DNA of 63,894 nucleotides from Candidatus Odyssella sp. (GCA_016792765.1 JAEULD010000065.1:1-63894), one strand, 5' to 3'. Shown: positions 42,782-50,862, counted from the first letter of the stretch. A program made the numbers and translations. Notes: generated by a model not told the origin, from the sequence alone.

Positions 42782-43753
42782 ATGGCGCCCGCGTTCAAGA
42801 CGACCGCGATCATCGGCTTCGGCGAGGCCGGCGGCATCCTCGGCGCCGAACTGGCCAAGCAGGGCCAGGCCGTCCGGACCTACGATATCCTCCTCGACGA
42901 TGCGGCGGCCCGCGACGCGATGCGGCGCAAGGCGGCGGCCGCCGGCGTCGCCGCGGCGCCGTCCCACGCGGCGGCGGTCGCGGGCGCCGATCTCGTGATC
43001 TCGGCCGTCACCGCGGCTTCGGCGGTCGCGGTCGCGACGACGTTCGCGCCGCATGCCCGGCGCGGCCAGGTGTTCCTCGACCTCAACTCGATCTCGCCCG
43101 AGGCCAAGCGCGCCAATGCGCGCGCGGTCGAGGCGGGCGGCGCGGACTACGTCGAGGCCGCGGTCATGGCCGCGGTGCCGCCCAAGCGCCTGAAGGTGCC
43201 GATGCTGCTGGGCGGCGCGCGCGCGGCCGACGTTTCCGCGGCGCTCAACGCGATCGGCTTCGCGACCGAGCCGGTCGCCGACCGCGTCGGGGTCGCTTCG
43301 GCGATCAAGATGTGCCGCAGCGTGATGATCAAGGGGCTCGAGGCGCTGACGCTCGAATGCCTGATGGGCGCGCGGCGCTACGGCGCGGAGAAGGAGGTGC
43401 TCGCTTCCCTCGCCGGCACCTTCCCCGGCATGGGCTGGGACAAGGAATTGCCCGACTATCTCATCGGCCGCATCGCCGAGCACGGCCGCCGCCGCGCCGC
43501 CGAGATGCGCGAGGTCGCGCAGACCTTGGTCGATGGCGGCATCGCGCCGCGCCTGGCGGCGCCCACGGCGGAACTGCACGACTGGTTCGTCGATGCGCTC
43601 GCCGCCGCCGGCGCCGCGTGGAAGGCCGACGCGGCGTTCGACTGGCGCACGGCGGTGGATGCGTTGCTGACTCGCATCGAACGTTGCGATGAACCGCGAA
43701 GCGGTTCCGGCCCAAAGCCCAGGGTTGCCCGAGCGGGCAACCCTGGGGAATAG
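42782..43753 (+). CDS. NAD(P)-dependent dehydrogenase with DUF1932 domain (6PGDH/HIBADH superfamily)
   Basis: 323-residue protein with an N-terminal Rossmann motif IIGFGEAGGILG and a C-terminal DUF1932 helical domain (KMCRSVMIKGLEALTLECL). Members occur in aromatic catabolic operons; the CHMS dehydrogenase LigC is of a different fold, and no LigC is in the window, so this gene is a candidate to fill or bypass that step (inference). The last roughly 22 residues (from CDEPRSGSG) are encoded by palindromic repeat DNA and look like an accidental extension. Confidence 0.82.
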   Translation: MAPAFKTTAIIGFGEAGGILGAELAKQGQAVRTYDILLDDAAARDAMRRKAAAAGVAAAPSHAAAVAGADLVISAVTAASAVAVATTFAPHARRGQVFLDLNSISPEAKRANARAVEAGGADYVEAAVMAAVPPKRLKVPMLLGGARAADVSAALNAIGFATEPVADRVGVASAIKMCRSVMIKGLEALTLECLMGARRYGAEKEVLASLAGTFPGMGWDKELPDYLIGRIAEHGRRRAAEMREVAQTLVDGGIAPRLAAPTAELHDWFVDALAAAGAAWKADAAFDWRTAVDALLTRIERCDEPRSGSGPKPRVARAGNPGE

Positions 43754-43819
43754 GGCGGCAAATCCGATCAACCCCGAAGGGGTCGTGGCGCGGTGCGAGG
43801 CCGGAACCCCTTCGGGGAT
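43692..43819. repeat. Cluster of four palindromic hairpins overlapping the end of the DUF1932 gene
   Basis: AACCGC-GAA-GCGGTT at 43692-43706; a 13-bp perfect stem CCCAGGGTTGCCC with loop GAGC at 43718-43747; ACCCC-GAA-GGGGT at 43771-43783; and AACCCC-TTC-GGGG at 43805-43817. The layout suggests a mosaic of small extragenic palindromes. It may also terminate the ligJKAB operon. Confidence 0.75.
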
Positions 43820-43859
43820 TGCCGAACAGCGTGATACCCGTGTGGCCGCGGCGGCACGA

Positions 43860-45005
43860 CTATTTCCACAGCCGCTTCGACGCGATCCTGGCACCCTCCG
43901 CCAGCGCTCCGAGCTTCTTGTAGCTGATCTCCGGATCCATCTTGCCGAAGCCGGCGAAGGTGCCGAAGCCGCAATCGGTGCCGGCGATCACGCGCTCGCG
44001 GCCGACGATGCCGGCATAGCGCTCGATGCGCTGCGCGACGAGTTCGGGGTGCTCGACGTAGTTCGAGGTCGAGGCGATCACGCCCGGCACCAGCACCTTG
44101 TCGGCGGGAATCTTCGCGTCGCGCCAGGCCGCCCATTCGTGCTCGTGGCGCGGATTGGCGGCCTCGAACAGGATCGCCTGCGGCTTCGCCTTGAGCACGA
44201 TGCCCATCACCTTCTCGACCGCGATGTCGTGGTCGTGTGGGCCCTCGTAATTGCCCCAGCAGATGTGCATGCGCAGCTTCTCGGCCGGAATGCCCGCGAG
44301 CGCGTGGTTCATCGCCTCGACGTGGAATTCGGCGCGCTTCAGGAATTCGGACTCGCTCAGATCCTGGAAGCCGGTGTGCCTGGCCATCGCGAGATCGGGG
44401 CAATCGAGCTGCAGCAGGAATCCGGCGTCGACGATGGCCCGGTATTCCTCGCGCATCGCGGCGGCGATCGCCTCGATATAGGCCTCGTGCGTCTTGTAGT
44501 ACCGGTTGGGCTGAAACGCCGAGACGAGTCCCGGCGAGGCGGAGTTGAGGAACCCCTCGGCCACGGCCGCCCCGGCCAAGGCCGCGCGGAAATTCGCGAT
44601 GTCGCGTTCGAGCGGGGCCCAGTCCTTGACCGTGATCGGCGCGACGCAGGCGGCGCGCGTGAACGCCTGCACCCCGGTCACCCGCGCCATCTTCTCGCGG
44701 AACGCCGGATAGTCGACGAGGTCGAGCGCGATCTTGCGCTCGTTGTGGCCGGCGAAGCCGTTCAGGCGTTCCTGCATGTAGGTCGCGTAGCCGATCTTGC
44801 CGGTCTCGCCGTCGCTGACCACGTCGAGGCCCGCGGCGGCCTGCCGCGTGACCACCTCGGCCACCGCCGCTTTGACCGCGGCCGCGAACTGGGCGGTGTC
44901 GTAGGTCTCGCCCTTCTCCTTCTTCATCAGGAATTCGACCACGCCGGGCGGCCGCGGCAGGCTGCCGACATGGGTGGTGAGAATGCGATCGGTACTGCGT
45001 TTCAT
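43860..45005 (-). CDS. MetE C-terminal-family zinc methyltransferase-like protein (second copy)
   Basis: 381-residue catalytic-barrel MetE relative. It has TTHVGSLPRP, SDGETGKIGYATYMQERL, the zinc pair HICWGNYEGPH and the late Cys in GTDCGFGTF. It lacks the MetE N-terminal half. It belongs to a different subfamily from the copy at 36427-37542 (few shared residues outside motifs). In related organisms these genes travel with aromatic and amine catabolism; a methyl or alkyl transfer to a thiol is likely, with the acceptor unknown. Single leftward gene, divergent from the sensor kinase. Confidence 0.85.
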   Translation of the reverse strand: MKRSTDRILTTHVGSLPRPPGVVEFLMKKEKGETYDTAQFAAAVKAAVAEVVTRQAAAGLDVVSDGETGKIGYATYMQERLNGFAGHNERKIALDLVDYPAFREKMARVTGVQAFTRAACVAPITVKDWAPLERDIANFRAALAGAAVAEGFLNSASPGLVSAFQPNRYYKTHEAYIEAIAAAMREEYRAIVDAGFLLQLDCPDLAMARHTGFQDLSESEFLKRAEFHVEAMNHALAGIPAEKLRMHICWGNYEGPHDHDIAVEKVMGIVLKAKPQAILFEAANPRHEHEWAAWRDAKIPADKVLVPGVIASTSNYVEHPELVAQRIERYAGIVGRERVIAGTDCGFGTFAGFGKMDPEISYKKLGALAEGARIASKRLWK

Positions 45006-45251
45006 GAGGCGTGCCCTTGTCCCGCCGCGGCGCAGCGGACACTAGGCACGCGGCCGGCGGGCATCAAGCACGGCGCGGAAGGGCGCCGCTCCGGCGGGTC
45101 CGCCGGCGGCGCGCCCCTTGCGCCCAGGCCGCATCGGGCCGTCATTCGCCGCGCTTCTGCAATAAGCGGCGGTCCTGTACGTTAGTGGGCAGGCGATTGT
45201 GCCGCGCGCGGAGACCGCGCACTGTGGGTCCCGCCGCCGCCGAGGAGTGGC

Positions 45252-47054
45252 ATGCCCGAAGGCTCCCCGAAGCAGGACGAGGTGCGCGTGGCGCCCGAGG
45301 CCAAGCGTGCGCCGGGCGAGCCCAAGCGGCTGCCCTGGGACACGCTGCGCGGCCGCCTGCTGTTCGTGCTGGCGCTGGCCAATCTGCCGCTGATCGCGAT
45401 CACGCTGGGCCTCGCCATCGAACGCGCGGAATACGACCGCGAGCAGGCCGAACGCGCGCTGCGCGCCGAGGTGCGCCAGGCCTCGGGCGCGCTCAAGGAG
45501 GTGCTCGAGGGCGTGCGCCAGCTTCTGTTCGCCGTCGCGCACTCGCCGGTGCTCAAGGCCAAGGACGCGGTGCGCTGCACCGCCTACCTCAAGAGCATGC
45601 AGCCGCGGCTGGGCGAGCGCTACGCCAACATCTGGTTCGCCGATGCCGAGGGCCGCACCGTGTGCAGCGCGCTGCCCATCGACGGCAAGCTGCGCTTCGA
45701 CGACCGCGAATGGTTCCGCGACGCGCGCGACTCGCGCGATTTCTCGATCGGCAAGATCGTCGAGGGCGTGGCCTCGGGCCAGCAGGTCGTCTCGGCGAGC
45801 TACCCGGTGCTCGACGACGGCAAGCTGGTGGGCGTCGTCGGCGCCGCGCTGAGCGTGCGCTGGCTCGCCAACGCCGTCACGACACGCGCGGCCTCGGGCG
45901 ATGCCGTCACGATCACGTTCATGGACGGCAAGGGCGAAGTCGTGATCGCCGACAAGGGCAAGATCGCGCAGGGTCTGCTGCCGGCCACGCGCCTCGAGCC
46001 CGCGCAGGCGCGCGGCTCGATCGTCGAGGCGATGGGCCGCGACGGGCAACCGCACATCTACGTGCTCGAGCGCCTGTTCGCCGACGATCTCTTCATGGTC
46101 GGCATCGCCCCCGCCAACACGCTCTACGGCCGCGCGCTCGAGGCCTTCAGCGCGCTCATCGTGCCGGTGATCCTGATCGTGGTGGTCACGTTCGCCGTGG
46201 TCGGCATCGGCGTCTACCGCTCGGTGCTGCAGCCGCTCTCGGCCTTCGCCCAGGCGGTGCGCGCCTATCGCGCCGGCGACTTCACGATCCGGCCCAATCC
46301 GGGCCGCGCGCCCTCCGAGATCCACGATCTCGCCGCGCAGTTCGGCAAGATGGCGCGCGCGATCGCGCAGCGCGAACGCCGGCTCGAGCGCGTGATCGCG
46401 CACCGCGACGCGCTGATCGCCGAGATCCATCACCGCGTGAAGAACAATCTCCAGATGGTGGCGAGCCTGTTGAGCCTGCAGGCCGGGCGCGTGCGCTCCG
46501 AAGAGGCGCGCGAGGCGCTCAATTCGGCGCGGCGGCGCGTGCTCTCGCTGTCGGTCCTGCACAAGCACCTGTTCGAGCGCGACGACGCGGAGAACGTCGA
46601 GGTCGGCAAGTTCCTCGAAGACCTCTGCGTGCAGCTGCGCGGCTCGCATGTCGGCTCCTACGACGCGCGCATCCGCATCGCGTGCGAATCCGATCCGCTG
46701 ATCCTGCCGACCCGCGACGCGATCGCGCTCGGCCTCATCGTCACCGAGGCGGTGACCAACGCCACCAAATACGCGTTTCCGGGCAGGCGCTCGGGCACGA
46801 TCGGCGTGCGGCTGGCCGTGCGCGAGGACCGCGTGGCGCTGTCGATCAAGGACGACGGCATCGGCGCCACCGGCGAGGGCGACCCGGCGCTCTCGGGCGG
46901 CCTCGGCCGGTCGCTGATGGAAGGGCTGGCGGGCCAGCTCGCGGGCGCGCTCTCGGTCCGCCACGAGCAGGGAACCGAGGTCGTGGTCGAATTCCAGATC
47001 GACCGCGTCACCCAGATGAAATCCAAGGCGATCGAGCCGGCGGCCGAAGACTAG
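45252..47054 (+). CDS. Membrane sensor histidine kinase, HisKA_2 family
   Basis: 600-residue kinase. A first helix lies at about residues 37-55, followed by a large periplasmic sensor of Cache type (to about residue 285), a second helix (ALIVPVILIVVVTFAVVGIGV), a HAMP domain, then the HisKA_2 phosphoacceptor EIHHRVKNNLQMVASLLSLQ near residue 395 and an ATPase domain with VTEAVTNATKYAF and DDGIGA. HisKA_2/HWE kinases commonly act on PhyR or single receivers; phyR lies 2.6 kb downstream, so a PhyK-like role is plausible. GAGGAGTGGC precedes the ATG. Confidence 0.88.
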   Translation: MPEGSPKQDEVRVAPEAKRAPGEPKRLPWDTLRGRLLFVLALANLPLIAITLGLAIERAEYDREQAERALRAEVRQASGALKEVLEGVRQLLFAVAHSPVLKAKDAVRCTAYLKSMQPRLGERYANIWFADAEGRTVCSALPIDGKLRFDDREWFRDARDSRDFSIGKIVEGVASGQQVVSASYPVLDDGKLVGVVGAALSVRWLANAVTTRAASGDAVTITFMDGKGEVVIADKGKIAQGLLPATRLEPAQARGSIVEAMGRDGQPHIYVLERLFADDLFMVGIAPANTLYGRALEAFSALIVPVILIVVVTFAVVGIGVYRSVLQPLSAFAQAVRAYRAGDFTIRPNPGRAPSEIHDLAAQFGKMARAIAQRERRLERVIAHRDALIAEIHHRVKNNLQMVASLLSLQAGRVRSEEAREALNSARRRVLSLSVLHKHLFERDDAENVEVGKFLEDLCVQLRGSHVGSYDARIRIACESDPLILPTRDAIALGLIVTEAVTNATKYAFPGRRSGTIGVRLAVREDRVALSIKDDGIGATGEGDPALSGGLGRSLMEGLAGQLAGALSVRHEQGTEVVVEFQIDRVTQMKSKAIEPAAED

Positions 47055-47141
47055 GCCGGGAACGGCGGCATTTCTCTCGCGATTATCGAGCACATGGCCG
47101 GCGCGATCGGCGCGCCCGCCGCTCGATTGCGGAGACATGCG

Positions 47142-47219
47142 ATGCGCTATGCGCCCTGGCAGCTGCTCGGAAGTCGGATCCCGGCTCTGATCCTGCTGGC
47201 CGTGTTCGAGGTGATCTGA
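47142..47219 (+). CDS. Possible 25-residue hydrophobic peptide
   Basis: Reading frame MRYAPWQLLGSRIPALILLAV-FEVI with a GGAG 7 bp upstream of its ATG. The second half is hydrophobic enough for a short membrane helix. It sits 87 bp after the sensor kinase and downstream of a GGAAC-N16-CGAT sequence. No family is recognised; it could be chance. Confidence 0.25.
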   Translation: MRYAPWQLLGSRIPALILLAVFEVI

Positions 47220-47240
47220 AGCGGCGGCGGATCCGGGGCC

Positions 47241-47285
47241 CGAAAAAGAAATGAGGATGCCGGCCCGGGGAAGCCGGCATCCTCA
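47241..47285 (-). terminator. Rho-independent terminator of the sodB/AI-2E operon
   Basis: Perfect 13-bp stem (TGAGGATGCCGGC at 47252-47264 with 47273-47285) followed leftward by TTTCTTTTTCG on the minus strand. It is oriented to stop leftward transcripts from the gene ending at 47504, leaving a 3' leader of about 220 nt. Confidence 0.8.
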
Positions 47286-47503
47286 GTGTTGTCGCGGAAC
47301 AACGCTTCATCGGGCGGCAGGGGCAAGGGGGAGGGGTTGCCGCCCAGCGATCGCCCCGCGACAATCTCGTCAACTCCTTGAAATCGAAGCGTTTCGGGGA
47401 GACGCTCCAATCTCGACGTGTAAAAGAACGCCGGTTCGCCGATTGAGTTCCGGGCCAATGAAAAAAATTTTGCCGAGGCGCAGCCGGGCGCGAACGCCCC
47501 GGA

Positions 47504-48703
47504 TCAGGCGGCGCCGACCGGCGGGACGACGGCGCTCGCCGTCGCCACCGGAGCGGCCGGGGCGTCCGGCGCCGCGGCCTTGGCCGCGGCGCTTTCCTTG
47601 GCGGCCTCCAGCGCCTTGGGCGGCGCGCGCAGCACGTAGGCGCGCCAGGCGGCAACGGTGAACAGCAGCACCGGCACGGACAGCAGCGCGCCGCCGATCC
47701 CCCACAGCCAGGTTCCGAGCAGCAGCGCCACGACGACGAGGAACGGATCGAGCGTGAGCCGCCGGCCGAGGATCGCCGGCGTCGCGAAATTCGTCTCGAA
47801 GGTGTGCACCGCGGCCACGATGCCGGGCGCGATCAGCGCGGCGCCGAAGCTCTCGAAGCTCGCGAGGCCGGCCACCAGCGTGAGGATCACGCTCGCCACC
47901 GGTCCCAGCAGCGGAATGAAATTGAGCAGGCCGACCATCGCGCCCAGCACGATGCCGCCGGGCAGGCCGATGAAATGGAACGCCGCCGCCAGCCCCGCGC
48001 CCACGGCGGCGTTGATCAGCGCCAGCGTCTGCAGGTAGCGGCCGAGATCGGCTTCCGCCTCGCGCACCGCGCGCCAGGCGCGGCGCCGCGCGGCGAATCC
48101 GTCGAGGAATCCGATCAGCGCGCGCTCCGGCGGCGATGCGCGCGCGAGCAGGTAGAACAGCAGCATCAGCGTCGCGGCGATGGAGACGACGAAATCCGAA
48201 AGCCCGCCGAACACGCGCTCGAGCAGGCTGCGCGGCTTGACCGTCACCTCCGGCGGGCCGGGCTGGCCGCCGTCGGGCAGCGCGATCTTCTCCACCTGGC
48301 CGGTCGCCTCGCGCATCTTCTCGACCGGGCGCATGAGCGCGTCGGCCTGCTGCTGGAGCCGCGCCACCATGGCCGGCGCCTTCTCGAGCCAGCCGCTGAC
48401 CGGGCCGGCGAGAAACGTGAAGCCCGCGAACAGAACCACCACGATGCCGGCCGGGGCCGCCGTGGCGATGAACAGCCGGTTCACGCCGTTGCGGTCGAGC
48501 CGCCGCTTCAGCGGGGCGAACAGGTAGTAGAGCATCACCGCGGCGACGAGCGGGATCAGCACCGGCGCCGCATAGGCGGCCACCGCGAATACCGCCGTCC
48601 CGGCCAGGATCCAGAGCGGCGCGGGCGTCTTGTTTTCCTTGCCCAGCGCGAGGCGCGGAAACGATGCGCCGAGGCCGAACGGCGATCTGCGCCAGCGGAA
48701 CAC
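47504..48703 (-). CDS. AI-2E family transporter (PerM/UPF0118)
   Basis: 399-residue membrane protein with about eight helices. Family features: TAVFAVAAYAAPVLIPLVAAVMLYYLFAPLKRRL, the amphipathic central region, GLPGGIVLGAMVGLLNFIPLLGP and the helix DPFLVVVALLLGTWLWGIGGALLSVPV. It exports or moves small molecules; only some members handle AI-2. The start GTG at 48703 lies 9 bp after the sodB stop. The C-terminal 45 residues are Ala/Pro-rich and disordered. Confidence 0.85.
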   Translation of the reverse strand: MFRWRRSPFGLGASFPRLALGKENKTPAPLWILAGTAVFAVAAYAAPVLIPLVAAVMLYYLFAPLKRRLDRNGVNRLFIATAAPAGIVVVLFAGFTFLAGPVSGWLEKAPAMVARLQQQADALMRPVEKMREATGQVEKIALPDGGQPGPPEVTVKPRSLLERVFGGLSDFVVSIAATLMLLFYLLARASPPERALIGFLDGFAARRRAWRAVREAEADLGRYLQTLALINAAVGAGLAAAFHFIGLPGGIVLGAMVGLLNFIPLLGPVASVILTLVAGLASFESFGAALIAPGIVAAVHTFETNFATPAILGRRLTLDPFLVVVALLLGTWLWGIGGALLSVPVLLFTVAAWRAYVLRAPPKALEAAKESAAAKAAAPDAPAAPVATASAVVPPVGAA

Positions 48704-48711
48704 CGCGAAAC

Positions 48712-49362
48712 CTAGGCGCGGAGCGCGGCGCCGGGCGCGGCCGGATCGAACGCCGTGGCGCGCGACGCCAGGCGCTGCGCGGCGAAGTCCCAATTGGCGA
48801 GGCGATCGAGGAACGCGGCGGTGAATTGGTCGCGCCGGTTGCGGTAATCGACGTAGTAGGCGTGTTCCCACACGTCGAGCGTCAGCAACGGGCGGGACGC
48901 GCCGTCGGCGATCGGCGTGCCGGCGTTGGACAGCGCCAGGATCTCGAGCTTCCCCTTGCGCTCGGCGAGCCACACCCAGCCGCTGCCGAACAGCCCGGCC
49001 GCCGCCGCGGCGAACCTCTCGCGGAACCGCGCGAAGCCGCCGAAGTCGCGCTCCAGCCGCTGCGCGAGCGCGGCCGGCAGGCCGCCGCCGGCGGGCGCCA
49101 GCGATCGCCAGAAGAAGCCGTGATTCCAGAGCTGCGCCGCGTTGTCGAAGATCGCCTTCGGCTTGGCGCCGCGCGCCTTGGCGGTGCTGACGATGATCGT
49201 CTCGAGATCGAGATCGGCGAAGTCCGTGCCCGCGACCAGCGCCTGGAGCTTGTCGAAATAGGCCTTCTGGTGCTTGCCGTGATGCAGGCGGAGCGTCTCG
49301 GCGCTCATATGCGGCTCGAGCGCGTCGTCGGCGAAGGGCAGCGGCGGGCATTCGATGCGCAT
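48712..49362 (-). CDS. sodB: Superoxide dismutase, iron type (SodB)
   Basis: 216-residue Fe/Mn superoxide dismutase. Metal ligands are His27, His81, Asp163 and His167 (DVWEHAYY). Gln77 in AAQLWNH, and SNAGTPI rather than NQD in the later loop, mark it as the iron form. The start ATG at 49362 matches family N-termini (here MRIECPPLPF) though no clear ribosome-binding site precedes it. A GGAAC-N16-CGTA promoter lies about 48 bp upstream of it, tying oxidative-stress defence to the general stress sigma factor. Confidence 0.93.
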   Translation of the reverse strand: MRIECPPLPFADDALEPHMSAETLRLHHGKHQKAYFDKLQALVAGTDFADLDLETIIVSTAKARGAKPKAIFDNAAQLWNHGFFWRSLAPAGGGLPAALAQRLERDFGGFARFRERFAAAAAGLFGSGWVWLAERKGKLEILALSNAGTPIADGASRPLLTLDVWEHAYYVDYRNRRDQFTAAFLDRLANWDFAAQRLASRATAFDPAAPGAALRA

Positions 49363-49409
49363 GATCGATGCGGGTCCGTTCGGATTTCGCGGGAGGATGC
49401 TGCCGCTAG

Positions 49410-49434
49410 TACGGGCCGCCGGCCGCGAAGTTCC
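49410..49434 (-). promoter_or_regulatory. Candidate EcfG-type promoter of sodB
   Basis: On the minus strand GGAAC (49434-49430), 16 bases, then CGTA (49413-49410). This fits the alphaproteobacterial general stress consensus GGAAC-N16-CGTT with one mismatch, about 48 bp before the sodB start. Confidence 0.65.
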
Positions 49435-49447
49435 GGCACCGCGGGCC

Positions 49448-49472
49448 GGAACCAATTCGCCCGCCGGGCGTT
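49448..49472 (+). promoter_or_regulatory. Candidate EcfG-type promoter of phyR
   Basis: GGAAC (49448-49452), exactly 16 bases, then CGTT (49469-49472): a full consensus match. It lies back-to-back with the sodB promoter, 175 bp before phyR, implying a long leader that could hold a 27-codon frame (49502-49585). Confidence 0.7.
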
Positions 49473-49646
49473 TTCTCGTCTGCGCATTCGCGCGTTTTCC
49501 AATGATGGACAGCCTTGCCGCCACCGCGGACCGCACGGCCGCGGCCCCGCTCGGCGCGCTTTGCGCGGCCGGCGTCTTGGGATAGGAGTCATGCGATGCT
49601 GACGAGGGGCCTGGAGTCGGCGCACACGACAGAAAGAAGGACCGCG

Positions 49647-50432
49647 ATGCCCTATTCCACCGCCGAGATTGCCGCGAAGCTGCCCTATCTGCGCCGCTAC
49701 GCGCGCGCGCTCACGGGCAGCCAGGCGACCGGCGACGAATACGTGCGCACCTGCCTCGAGGTGATCGCCCGCGACCGGCTCAAGATCGCCGAAGACGTGG
49801 ATCTGCAGACCGAGCTGTTCCGGCTGTTCCACACGGTCTACGCCTCGGCCGATCCGCGGCTCTCGCAGTCGCGCGCCGCGGCGGGCGAGCCGGCGCTGCG
49901 CTCGGTGATGGCGCTGCCGCCGATCGAGCGCCAGGTGCTGCTGCTCTCCGCGCTCGAGCGCTATCCGTTCAACGACGTGGCCTACATCCTCGGCGTGCCC
50001 GAGGATGCGGTGCGCGATCTCTTCAACCGCGCGCAGGAATCGATGATGAGCCTCGCTTCGGCCAAGGTGCTGATCATCGAGGACGAGCCGGTCATCGCGC
50101 TGGAGCTGAAATCGATCGTCGAGAGCCTCGGCCACAGCGTCGTCGGCACCGCCGATCGCGAGAAGGAAGCCGTGGCCATCGCAGACCGCGCCGCGCCGAA
50201 CCTCGTGCTCGCCGACATCCAGCTGCGCGGGGAAGACAGCGGCATCGAAGCCGTGCGCCGCATTCTCGAGAAGCACACCGTGCCCGTCATCTTCATCACG
50301 GCCTATCCGGAGCGCCTGCTCACCGGCAAGGGCGTGGAGCCGACCTTCATCATCTCCAAGCCCTACGATCCCAGCATGGTCCGCGCCGCGGTTTCGCAGG
50401 CGCTGCACGTCGCCGCCGCCGGAAACGCCTGA
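49647..50432 (+). CDS. phyR: General stress response regulator PhyR (sigma-like domain plus receiver)
   Basis: 261-residue anti-anti-sigma regulator. The N-terminal 135 residues imitate an ECF sigma factor (region 2-like LPYLRRYARALTG, region 4-like LPPIERQVLLLSALERYPFNDVAYILG). The receiver follows, with EDEP, phosphoacceptor Asp190 (LVLADIQLRGEDSGIEA), Thr in FITAYPE and Lys in ISKPYD. Phosphorylated PhyR sequesters NepR and frees EcfG. ATG 49647 has AGAAAGAAGG upstream. It is convergent with the nepR-like gene. Confidence 0.94.
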   Translation: MPYSTAEIAAKLPYLRRYARALTGSQATGDEYVRTCLEVIARDRLKIAEDVDLQTELFRLFHTVYASADPRLSQSRAAAGEPALRSVMALPPIERQVLLLSALERYPFNDVAYILGVPEDAVRDLFNRAQESMMSLASAKVLIIEDEPVIALELKSIVESLGHSVVGTADREKEAVAIADRAAPNLVLADIQLRGEDSGIEAVRRILEKHTVPVIFITAYPERLLTGKGVEPTFIISKPYDPSMVRAAVSQALHVAAAGNA

Positions 50433-50442
50433 GCGGCGGCCG

Positions 50443-50465
50443 CGGCCGGCCGTTCCGGCCGGCCG
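50443..50465. terminator. Hairpin between convergent phyR and the nepR-like gene
   Basis: CGGCCGGCCG-TTC-CGGCCGGCCG, 10-bp perfect stem at 50443-50452 and 50456-50465, in the 48-bp gap between the two stops. No T-run is present. Confidence 0.6.
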
Positions 50466-50480
50466 GGGCGGACGCCGGTC

Positions 50481-50714
50481 TCACTTGGTGAACTTGTCGA
50501 TCAGATCGAGCATTTCCTGGGGAATCGGCTCGTCGAGCACGCGCTTGCCGAACTCCTGCAGCTTCGAGGCCTGGCGGCGCAGCCGCGCGACTTCCTCGGC
50601 GAGGCGCGGGTCGCGGGCGAGCTGCTCCTCCACGCGCCGGCGCGCGGCCTCGTCGAGCCGGCCCTCGATGTAGTCCTGCAGATCGTCGTCGGTGATGGCG
50701 CGGCGATTCTTCAT
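50481..50714 (-). CDS. Small NepR/anti-sigma-like protein
   Basis: 77-residue, strongly charged protein. Residues about 6-45 (ITDDDLQDYIEGRLD through ARDPRLAEEVARLRRQ) match the N-terminal domain of membrane anti-sigma factors of the RsiW/ChrR-like kind but lack zinc ligands and a membrane helix. Residues about 50-75 (LQEFGKRVLDEPIPQEMLDLI) match the core of NepR, which has an EPxPxxxxxLL-type motif. Position between phyR and an ECF gene supports a NepR function, holding the sigma factor inactive. ATG at 50714; a GGAAC-N16-CGTC sequence lies at 50780-50804. Confidence 0.7.
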   Translation of the reverse strand: MKNRRAITDDDLQDYIEGRLDEAARRRVEEQLARDPRLAEEVARLRRQASKLQEFGKRVLDEPIPQEMLDLIDKFTK

Positions 50715-50779
50715 GCGGGCCTCAGCGACGCGGGGTCGGGCGTCCCTGCTCTCGGGCGGAGGATGGCGGCCTCTCCAAT

Positions 50780-50804
50780 GACGCCGCCGGCGTTGCTCGG
50801 TTCC
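50780..50804 (-). promoter_or_regulatory. Candidate EcfG-type promoter of the nepR-like gene
   Basis: Minus strand GGAAC (50804-50800), 16 bases, CGTC (50783-50780), about 66 bp before the nepR-like start; one mismatch to the consensus. It would let the sigma factor induce its own inhibitor. Confidence 0.5.
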
Positions 50805-50862
50805 GGCGCGCCGCCTTTTATGAACCGATCCGGCCGAGGCTGCCAAGACATTACCGATGCAC

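Larger units (their letters stand above)
47055..47503. other. 449-bp gap between the sensor kinase and the AI-2E family gene
   Basis: It holds a weak ECF-like promoter sequence (GGAAC-N16-CGAT at 47059-47083, plus strand), a possible 25-residue reading frame (47142-47219) and a terminator hairpin (47241-47285). From 47286 to 47503 I see no gene or clear signal; a 103-codon frame on the minus strand through this region is low-complexity and judged spurious. Confidence 0.5.

Noticed and set aside
43692-43819. Possible short CRISPR-like repeat cluster
   Set aside because: Units differ in sequence and are self-complementary without regular spacers; they are extragenic palindromes.
45042-47138. 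A 698-codon open frame antisense to the HisKA_2 kinase
   Set aside because: Composition is typical of GC-rich shadow frames (His, Arg, Asp-rich); the plus-strand frame has clear kinase motifs.
47147-47458. 103-codon frame on the minus strand in the 449-bp gap
   Set aside because: No recognisable domain, it reads through a terminator hairpin, and there is no good ribosome-binding site.
47504-48703. Reading the AI-2E family gene as evidence of autoinducer-2 signalling
   Set aside because: No luxS or lsr gene is present and most members of this family move other substrates.
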